From DRKI01 sp011051875 (lineage in GTDB: Bacteria > Desulfobacterota > Desulfobulbia > Desulfobulbales > Desulfobulbaceae), in assembly GCA_026990385.1 (NCBI GenBank), contig JALXDL010000104.1, forward strand, positions 43,384 through 107,383: DNA of 64,000 bases, read 5' to 3'. This document shows, piece after piece, positions 7,601-15,700 of this stretch. Within the stretch, counting starts at the first letter, position 1; each line of letters starts with the position of its first letter. The position numbers and the translations under genes were made by a program. The notes beneath the pieces are model-generated. The model made no database searches, was not told where the DNA came from, and saw only the letters and a list, made by a program, of their open reading frames with translations.

Positions 7601-9773
7601 GCCACCCCTCCATGCCCTCGCCCCGGGCCAGCTCCCGGATCATCAGGTGGCCGGTGCGGACATGGCGACGCAGCTCATCCTCGGAGTCGATGGCAATGAC
7701 GCCCGCCGCCTCCAGGGCCATGAACTCGCCGCTGGAATGTCCGACCATGGCATGGGCCCGGATGCCGAACCCGGCCAGCAGCCGGGTCAGGGCCCGGTCA
7801 GCGGTGATCACCGCATCGACCGCATATTCCATGTCCCAGAGCAGCCCGGCCAGCAGCCGCTCCTCCTCGTCGCCCGCTGCCGGCGGCGGGAACAGGACCT
7901 GGCTCGGCGCCACCGCCATGTCCAGGTCGGCCAGGGCCCGGTCCAGGCCATCGAAACAGCGGCGCACCACCGGGAAATGGATACAGAGATCGGCCAGCAT
8001 GTTCACGTACTGGGATCCCTCGCCGGGATAGAGGAAACCGATCCCGCCTTCGCGGCCCAGGGGATGGTCAAAGTAGTAGATCCCCTTCTTCTCGCGGATC
8101 CGTTCGCGTTCCGGGTCGCGGAGCCGGGCCAGGGCGTGGTCGAGGCGCTGGACAAACTCCTCGGTGGAGGCGGCGATGATGGCCAGGCGGCAGGGGTTGT
8201 CCACCAGGTCGCGGGACAGGGTGAAGGCCACGTCCGCCAGGGGCGGCTGCTGCCGCTCCAGGAAGGCGCGCACCTGTTCACAGCGGCCGATCAACTCCTG
8301 CCGCGAGGGGGCGGCGAGCACGCAGAGCTCCGTCGGCCAGACCCGGTGCAGGCTGGTCTCCCCTTCCTGGCCATACTCCTCCAGGATGGCGTGGGCATTG
8401 ATGCCGCCAAACCCGAAGGCATTGACCCCGGCCCGGCGCGGTGTCGCGGCGCCGTGGATCCAGGGCCGGGTGGCGGTGTTGATGTAGAAGGGTGTCTTGT
8501 CAAGCTCCAGCGCCGGGTTGGGCCGCTCGCAGTGCAGGGAGGGCGGCAGGGTGCGGTGGTAGAGGGCCAGGGCGGTCTTGATCAGGGCGGCTATGCCGGC
8601 GGCCGGAATCAGGTGGGCGATCATGGACTTGACAGAGCCCAGGGCGCAGGTGGGCACCGGTCCGCGGCGGGTACCGAACAGGGTGGTCAGTCCCTGGATC
8701 TCGGTGGCATCACCCAGGGGCATGGCCGTGCCATGGGCCTCAATGAGGCCGATGGTGGCGGGATCGATACCGGTCTTCTCGTAGGCCCGCCGCAGGGCCA
8801 GGGCCTCGCCCTCCACCCGCGGTGCGACCACGCTCCTGCCACGGCCGTCGCTGGCACTGGCAACCCCCTTGAGCACGGCATAAATGCGGTTGCCGTCGCG
8901 CTCGGCATCGGCCAGCCGCTTGAGGACCACCATGCCCAGGCCCTCGCCGAGCAGGGTGCCGTTGGCATCGGCAGCAAAGGGCCGGATGGTGCCGGTGCGG
9001 GACAGGGCCCCGAGCTGGGAGAAGACCATCAGGATCAACTGGTCCGTGGAGAGCTGCACGCCGCCGGCGATGACCGCGTCGCACTGGCCCGTTGCCAGGT
9101 GCTGCGCCCCCTGCTCCACCGCGATCAGGGAAGAGGCGCAGGCCGCGTCGACACTGAAGTTGCAGCCCTTGAGGTCCAGCCGGTTGGCCACCCGGCCGGT
9201 CATGATGGTGGAGACGAGTCCGGGCGCGATCTGGGCGTTGAAGGGCGGCAGCTGCGCCTTGAGGTGTTCCCTGATCTGCTGCAGCCGCTGGCGGTCATAT
9301 TCCGGGAAGAGCTGCCGCAGGAGCTGCAGGAACTGGTCGATGAACAGGCCGTGCTGGTGGAGCGAGGTGTAGCCGCGGTTGACAAAGGTGCCCCGGCCGA
9401 GGATGACCTCGGTACGCTCCCGGTTGAGCGGGAGATCGGGCACGCCGGCATCGGCCAGGGCCGCGTGCGCCACCTTGAGGGCCAGGAAATGCTCGGGCTC
9501 GGCCCCGTCCACGGTATTGGGCATGATGCCGTAGCGGAGCGGATCAAAGGTGGCCAGCTCGCCCAGGTAGCCGCCCCGCTTGCAGTAGATGCGGTCGTTG
9601 GCCTCGGAATCCGGGTCATACCAGGGTTCGCCGCCCCAGTCCGGGGGCGGATCCGAGACCATGTCGCGGCCGTCGACGATGTTCTGCCAAAAGGCGCACG
9701 GATCCGGCGCGCCGGGCACGATGCAGGCCATGCCGACAATGGCGACATCTGTCTGTGGTCCGCGGTCGCTCAT
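4587..9773 (-). CDS. PKS2: modular synthase KS-AT-ACP-DH-PPTase
   Basis: A megasynthase of 1,728 residues. The ketosynthase occupies roughly residues 8-440, with the active Cys in DAACASS near 208 and the histidines in EAHGTAM and SMIAHLIPA; the second His motif reads AH rather than the usual GH. The acyltransferase has GHSSGE near 678. One ACP carries LGIDSIKRVEIL near 1093, the signature of PUFA-synthase-like ACPs. A hot-dog dehydratase follows, with His in LLDHTLG near 1183 and Asp in PVLLDGAGQ near 1363. The last 200 residues are a 4'-phosphopantetheinyl transferase (GIDLEE near 1601, GREACGKALG near 1645), preceded by a linker containing WLLARIAAKDAVR. The start at 9773 overlaps the PKS1 stop as ATGA. 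No KR, ER or thioesterase is present, so reduction must come from PKS1 or the SDRs. Confidence 0.93.
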   Translation of the reverse strand: MSDRGPQTDVAIVGMACIVPGAPDPCAFWQNIVDGRDMVSDPPPDWGGEPWYDPDSEANDRIYCKRGGYLGELATFDPLRYGIMPNTVDGAEPEHFLALKVAHAALADAGVPDLPLNRERTEVILGRGTFVNRGYTSLHQHGLFIDQFLQLLRQLFPEYDRQRLQQIREHLKAQLPPFNAQIAPGLVSTIMTGRVANRLDLKGCNFSVDAACASSLIAVEQGAQHLATGQCDAVIAGGVQLSTDQLILMVFSQLGALSRTGTIRPFAADANGTLLGEGLGMVVLKRLADAERDGNRIYAVLKGVASASDGRGRSVVAPRVEGEALALRRAYEKTGIDPATIGLIEAHGTAMPLGDATEIQGLTTLFGTRRGPVPTCALGSVKSMIAHLIPAAGIAALIKTALALYHRTLPPSLHCERPNPALELDKTPFYINTATRPWIHGAATPRRAGVNAFGFGGINAHAILEEYGQEGETSLHRVWPTELCVLAAPSRQELIGRCEQVRAFLERQQPPLADVAFTLSRDLVDNPCRLAIIAASTEEFVQRLDHALARLRDPERERIREKKGIYYFDHPLGREGGIGFLYPGEGSQYVNMLADLCIHFPVVRRCFDGLDRALADLDMAVAPSQVLFPPPAAGDEEERLLAGLLWDMEYAVDAVITADRALTRLLAGFGIRAHAMVGHSSGEFMALEAAGVIAIDSEDELRRHVRTGHLMIRELARGEGMEGWQLVAMGPVQRELVDELTASAPDRCFLAMDNCPHQVVLCLPVDEVETVGRRMRAAGAICQPLAFGRPYHTPLYRPACGPLDRFFDTLPLREPGIPLYSCLSAAPMPSDLAGLRRLAVGQWAATVRFRETVLAMHDDGIRIFLEVGPNAHLTGFVNDTLKGREFAAIPVNVHHRSGLLQLQHCLGMLAAHGVELDLSPLFSRRRPDLLDFAAAESGEPAGREAPLSLQLPLLSLEDADISALRPSLAAGAGTPPAGTGTGSGGQAMAGYFETMEKFLRTQQEVMQAWLAGSGPFPAAAAEPLPGPEPEEPEVQENETSSPPEPQPEPAVGAAEPEAGPEASARALLLAVVGERTGYPQEMIDPGQDLEADLGIDSIKRVEILGSFLDRLPQPVDDGVRSRLAGCRTLAAILEALEQTAPASGQSGQVPDFPFLREIVEHRPGGFLRARCLLDLEQDLFLLDHTLGRELSVADPDLQGLPIMPLTMSMEMLAEAGAVLFPDRVLTGMRDLRAYRWITLEHGTCLLELEAERRDDTARVTLREVAEDGTPRAGLPIVEATMLFAASLPEPPPVAEFTLKDRRPSVWQPDTLYAEGMFSGPCFRTVTSVPWWGSDGIEATLQVLPGTGFFADRDRPGFVTDPVLLDGAGQLIAYWIADHRSTGFNVYPFRMQRLEIFGPPLEAGSEVAGRARILPLAENQLRSTIELIGPDGRMHMRITGWDDRSFDLPDPFYRVRFRPRQTMLSREFSDPLAGLPPGSACRRMDDYPDNLLHAHGGVWHRVLAFLALGVGERDQWRRLPAGDNGRRNQWLLARIAAKDAVRSLVRDRLGLELCMADVEIAADGHGRPLVRLRAADMEPPAISMGHSGDAAVAVATCGVEGIGIDLEEQDHMNDDVLRAGFAPGELEQVGGSGEERRRWALRLWCGREACGKALGLGLPGGPMDLVLAGLDRAGGQMRFTVSGRLAELRPGLAGATMTATAGEVDGFVFATAYIREGESDGKQEQRGDS

Positions 9774-12700
9774 CTCGCGCATGCCTCCTCTTCCACGGCT
9801 CCCCAGGGACCGTCGCCCAGGATCACCTCCACCTCGCCCCTGCCGCCGCCGGCGATCTCCGCCAGGAGCGCGGCCACGCCCTGTTCCGGATCGATGAGGC
9901 GTACGCCCCGCTCGGCAAACTGCCGTTCCAGGGCCGGGCTGACCATGCCCTCCCGGGCCCAGGGCCCCCAGTTGACCGAGACCACCCGGCAGGGCCAGCG
10001 GGCATCGAGGAAGCGGGCCATCTTGTTGACGATCTCGTTGGCCGCGGTGTAGTCGCACTGGCCCGGGTTGCCGAACCGGCCGGCCACCGAGGAGAACAGG
10101 ACCAGAAACTTCAGCGACTGCGGCCGCAGGTGGCGGCTGAGCAGGAAGACACTGTCCGCCTTGGTGGACACCACCCGGGCAAAGGAATCCGGGCTCTTGT
10201 CCACCAGCAGCTTGTCCTCGATGATGCCTGCGCCGTGGATCACGCCGTCGATCCGGCCGAATTCGGCATAGAGATTCTCCAGCAGGCCGCCGAACTGCTC
10301 CCGGCTGCGCACGTCGGCCCGGCGGTAGACGATCCGCGCGCCCGTGGCCTGCATGGCCGCAAGGTTGGCGCGCATCTCGCGCTCCCGCAGCAGGGCGCGG
10401 TAGCGCTGTTCGATCCCGGCCAGGCTGACCTCGCCGCCCCCGGACCCGGCCGCCGCGATGAGGGCGGCCTTGATCCCGGCCTCGTCCTCCAGGCCGGCGG
10501 TGACACTGTCCTCCTGCTCCGGGGGCAGGGGCGAGCTGCCGACCAGGACCAGGGTGGGCCGGTACTGCCGGGCCAGCTCCAGGGCCACGCCGGCGGTGAT
10601 CCCCCGGGCGCCGCCCGTGACCAGGACGACCGAATCCCCGTCCAGCGGCATGGTGCCGCTTCCGGCCAGGGGCCGTGCCTCGAGCGCGGGCAGGCAGCGG
10701 CCCTGGCCGGTCCAGCCCACCTCCACGGCCTGGTCGTCGAGCAGCAGCTCGGTGGCAAGGATCTCCGGCAGCCGATCCGCCTCCAGTGCCGGGTCCAGGT
10801 CCACGCAGCGGACCCGCACCCCGGGCCACTCCTCGGCCACGGTCTTGAGCAGGCCAGGGACCCCGCCCTGGCTCGGCAGGAAGGCGGGGGATCCTTCCAC
10901 GGCAAAGCAGCCGCCCATGGCCGTGGCGGCGAGAACGACGCTGTCCGGCCCTGCCCGCAGATCCCCTGCCAGGAGCTGGAGCAGGCGGAAGAGCGAGCCG
11001 GTCTCCAGGCCGATGCGCTGCTCCCAGGCCGCCAGGTCCAGCTCGGCAAGGGCAGGCGCCCCGGCAAGCGGCGCCAGGTGGACCAGGCCGCGCACCGGGC
11101 CATGCTCGCGGCGCAGGGCGTCCAGCAACGACTGCGGATCGGCCCCGGCCGGGCCGGTGCCCGGCGGCAGGGCAAGGATCGCGGCCCGTCCCCCCTCCTG
11201 CCGGATCCGGTCAACCAGCGCCCCGGCCAGGCCCTGGCCGTCATCGGTGACCAGGATCCAGCCGTCCCGGGGCGGCTTCACCTTCTGCTCCGCCTGCACC
11301 GCGGCGGGCGCGGTGGTGAGCAGGTGGCGGGGCAACAGGGGACCGGAGGAGACGGAGTGCATCTGCCCGGCTCCGGCCGCCTCGCCGACACAGGCCAGGA
11401 TCCCGGCCAGGGTGCGGCAGCCGCGCATCCGCTCCAGGATCTCGCCGCCCTCCCGGATTTCGGCCGGCAGCCGACCGGCGAAGGCACCCAGGATCTCCAC
11501 CCGCTTGATGGAGTCGATCCCCAGCTCACCCTCCAGGTCCATGTCCAGTCCCAGCATCTCCGGCGGATAGCCGGTGCGCTCGCTGACCATGGCCAGCAGT
11601 ACCTGCCGCATGTCCTGCGCACCGCTGTCCGGCTCACCGCTGTCCGGCGGCCCGCCGTCCCGGCCGGCGGAATCCCCGGCCCTGTCCGCGATCTGCTGCA
11701 CCGTGGTGATGATCTCGCCCAGGGTGCGGCAGGAGCCCAGCTCCGCCGCGGCCTGCTCCGGGTCATGGGGAAAGAGGGTGCGGACCAGGGCACCCAGGAT
11801 CTCCACCCGCTTGATGGAGTCGATCCCCAGCTCACCCTCCAGGTCCATGTCCGACCCCAGCATCTCCGGCGGATAGCCGGTGCGCTCGCTGACTATGGCG
11901 CGCAGGGTCGCGGCCACATCCTTCCCTGCCGCCGGCGCATCGGCCGGCGCCCCCTCACCGGCCGGCGGCCCGGCAACGGCGGCCTCCGGCGCAGGTTCCG
12001 TGTCCGCCCCGGCACCTGGGGCGGCGGCAGGCGGCGGGGCCGGGGACGCGGCAGAAGGACCTGCCGCACCGAGCCAGGCCTTCATGATCCCGGCCTGGGT
12101 ATCAAGGAAGGTCTGCATCATCTGCTGGTAGCGGGCAAGGACCTGGTCGTCGGCCCCGGCCATCCCGGCCGGTGGCGCGGGCCCGGCCTGGACAGGACGC
12201 TCCTGCCCGGCCCCGGGACAGAGCAGGGAGGGATCCATGGGCTGCAGCGGCGGGGCGTCGGCACCCTGGAGGGGCCGGGCCCGGCCGCCGTTCACCAGCC
12301 AGGCCGTGGCCGGGGCGTCGGGCCCGGCGGCAGGCCGCGCGGGCGAGACAGGCTCCAGGTCGCGGTCACGAAAGAGGAGATCCAGGTCAATGCCCACCCC
12401 GTGCGCCGCCAGCCGACCCAGGCAGTGCAGCAGGCTGACCATGCCCGGACGGCCCGGCAGGTTGGTGGGCAGGGCCAGGTGCGGCCTGTCGGCCAGGATC
12501 GCATCCACGAGCCCGCTCAGGACCCGGCCCGGTCCAACCTCGACAAAGAGGCGGGCGCCGGCCTCGAACATGGCCTCGACCTGGCGGATAAACTCGACCC
12601 CGTGCACCAGGTGTTCGGCCAGCAGCCGGACGATCCCCTGCCGCGTGGCCGGGTAGGGCGCCGCGGTCCGGTTGGAATAGACCGGGAAGGCCGGAGCACC

Positions 12701-15700
12701 CAGCGTCATGTCGGCCAGGAACTCCTGCAACCGGGCCGCGGCACCGGCCACCACCGGCGAGTGGAAGGCGCAGGCCACCGGGATGGTCCGGGCCGCGACG
12801 CCGGCGTCGGTGAACTCCTGCACCGCCTCCTGCACGGCGCGCTCCAGGCCGGAGATGATGGTCTGTTCCGGGGAATTGAGATTGGCGATCCAGACGCCGG
12901 GCCGGTCGGCAAGGATAGCGGCCACCCTGTCCCGGTCCGCCCTGACCGCTGCCATGGTCCCTGGCTCGGGATCCGCGGACTCGACGATGAACCGGCCCCG
13001 GGCCTCGGAAAGGCGGACCAGGTCGTCAAAGGCAAAGACCCCGGCCGCGCACAGGGCCGCATACTCGCCATAGCTGTGGCCGCCGGCCATGTCCGGCCTG
13101 ACCCCGCAGCCGGTAAGCAGCTCGAACAGGGCCAGGTCAGCGGTGCCCATGGCCGGCTGGGCGTAACGGGTCCTGGCCAGGGCCCGGGCCTGGCGCCGCT
13201 CTTCCTGCCGGGAAAAGGCCGACGGCGGATAGACCACCCGGGCCAGGGGCTCCTCCAGCTGTTCCCGCAAGAGGGCGTCGGAACGGGCAAACAGGTCGTG
13301 GACCGCGGGAAAGCGGACCGCGACATCGGCCAGCATGTCCACGTACTGGGAGCCCTGGCCGGGAAAGAGGAAGGCGATCCCGCCCGGATCAGGCTGCGGG
13401 TGCCAGTAGATGCCCCGGGGATCGTTTACCTCGTCCGTGCCGGTGAGCAGCACGTCGGCCCGCTCCAGGTGAGCGGCCAGGTCGTCCGCCGAGGCCGCGA
13501 CCAGGGCCAGGGTGACGCCGCCCTCGGCCCCGGCCGCCTCCTGCCACGCGCCCAGGGCGAGATCGGCCAGGCGCGGCCGCCCATCCGCCCGCTCCAGCCA
13601 CCGGCGCCACTGCCGGACCTTGCCGCGGAGCGCTGCCGCGGAGGTCTCCCGGAACAGGAACAGCTCGGCATCCTGGTGACAGGGGCCGGGGGTCCCGATT
13701 GCGGCCAGGTTGGCCCGGTACTCCTCCAGGACAACGTGGAAATTGGTGCCGCCGAATCCCAGGGCACTGACCCCGGCCCGGCGCGGCTCGGGCCGGCGGC
13801 TGTTGATCCATGGCCGGGTGCGGGCATTGACATAGAGGGGGCAGTCCTCCTCCTGCAGGACCCGGTTGGGCTCTTCCACGCCCAGGGTCGGCGGCAGGAC
13901 CCGGTGCCGCAGGGCCAGGATCGCCTTGATCATGCCGGCGATACCGGCCGTGGACTTGGTGTGGCCGATCATCGACTTGACCGAGCCCACGCCGCAGGTG
14001 CGGGGCCCTGCCGAGGCCGAGCGCAGCAGCGCGCTCAGGGCCTCGAGCTCCACCTGGTCACCGAGCACGGTGCCGGTGCCGTGCGCCTCGATGAGCCCCA
14101 CCGTGGCCGGGGAGAAACCGGCCTGTCCATAGGCCCGGCGAAAGGCCGTGACCTGGCCTTCCCGGCGCGGCGCGGTCAGGCTCCTGTCCCGACCGTCACT
14201 GGAGGCGCCCACGCCCTTGATCACGGCGTGGACGATGTCGCCGTCCGCCTCGGCGTCGGCCAGCCGCTTGAGGACCAGCATGGCCACGCCCTCGCCGAGG
14301 ACAATGCCGTCGGCCTGCTGGTCAAAGGTACGGCAGCGGCCCCGGGGCGACAGGGCCCTGGTCTTTGAAAAACAGAGATAGGCAAAGGGATTCTGCAGGC
14401 AGTCGGCGGCGCCGACAATGGCCATCCTGCTCCGGCCGCGCTCCAACTCCAGGACCGCCAGGTAGACGGCGGCCAGGGACGAGGCGCAGGCGGCGTCCAC
14501 GGTGTAGTTGGTGCCGCCGAGGTCGAGCCGGTTGGCGATGCGGCCGGCCGTGACGTTGGTCAGGATGCCGGGAAAGGAATCCTCGCTCCACTGCGGCAGG
14601 TGCTGCCGAAAGTGGTCGGTGATGGCGGTGGCCGCATCGCCGAAGAACATGGGCAGGGCGGCGCGGAAGCTGTAGAGCTGGCCCAGCTCGCCGGCGCCGC
14701 TGATGCCGAGGATCACCGAGGCATGCTCGCGGGCAAAGGGACGGCGGCCGTAGCCGGCGTCGGCCAGGGCGCGGCGGGCCATCTCCAGGGCCAGGAGCTG
14801 CAGGGGCTCGACAGAGGCGAGCGAGGCCGGCGGCATGCCGAAGGAGACGGGATCAAAGACGATATCGTCGATAAAGGCGCCCCAGCGGGAATAGCAGCGG
14901 TCCTCGGCCTCCGGGTCCGGGTCATAGTAGCGGCGCCAGTCCCAGCGGCCGGGCGGGACCTCGGTGACCGCGTCCCTGCCGGCCAGGATGTTCTGCCAGT
15001 ACTCGGCAATGGAACGGGCCCCCGGCAGGACCCCGGCCATGCCGATGACCGCGATGTCGGCGGGCCGGGCGTCGCTGCTTCGCGCCCCCTGGCCGGCATG
15101 GCTGCGGACAAGGGCCCGCAACCGCCGGTGACCGCCCTCGATCACCTCCCGGTGCACATCGGCCACCGTTGTCACCTCCCGGTGCAGGGCGGTGAGCTGG
15201 CCGACCATGAAGACACCCTGGCGGTGCTGCTCCTCGCTGTCGACCCGGACCAGGGCCTGTGTCCCATCCCCTGTCCGCCGGCGGTCAACCCCCTTGGCGG
15301 CCAGGCGCAGCTTGCCCAGGTTGAGCAGCTCCAGCCGGTCGCGGATCTCCTGCCCGGTAAGACCCTGGCGGCGCAGCTCGGCCCGTTGCCGAAGGAATTC
15401 GCTGGTAAAGGGCGTGCGCACGCAGCGGCTGGCATGACCAGGTCCGGTCTCCAGGAGCACGGTCTCCTCGCCGGCCAGGACCTCCCTGCGGTACTGCTCG
15501 TGCAGGGCGCCGGTACGGACGATCTCCTCGGTGAAAAGGTAGACACTGCCCAGCTGCAGGCCGACCCGGACGCCGGCCCGGTCCAGGTCCGCGGCCATGG
15601 CCGCCACCATGGCCGCGGACAGGCTGTCGTGGATGCCACCGGCAAAGAGGACATGCAGCTTCCCCGCCGCCCTGGGGTTTGTCCCGAGGAAGTCGAGGAG

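Noticed and set aside
5640..10052. A very long open frame on the plus strand, antisense to PKS2
   Set aside because: It is a by-product of high-GC codon bias; composition is Gly/Gln/Arg/His-rich, with no domain, while the minus strand has complete KS, AT, ACP, DH and PPTase motifs.
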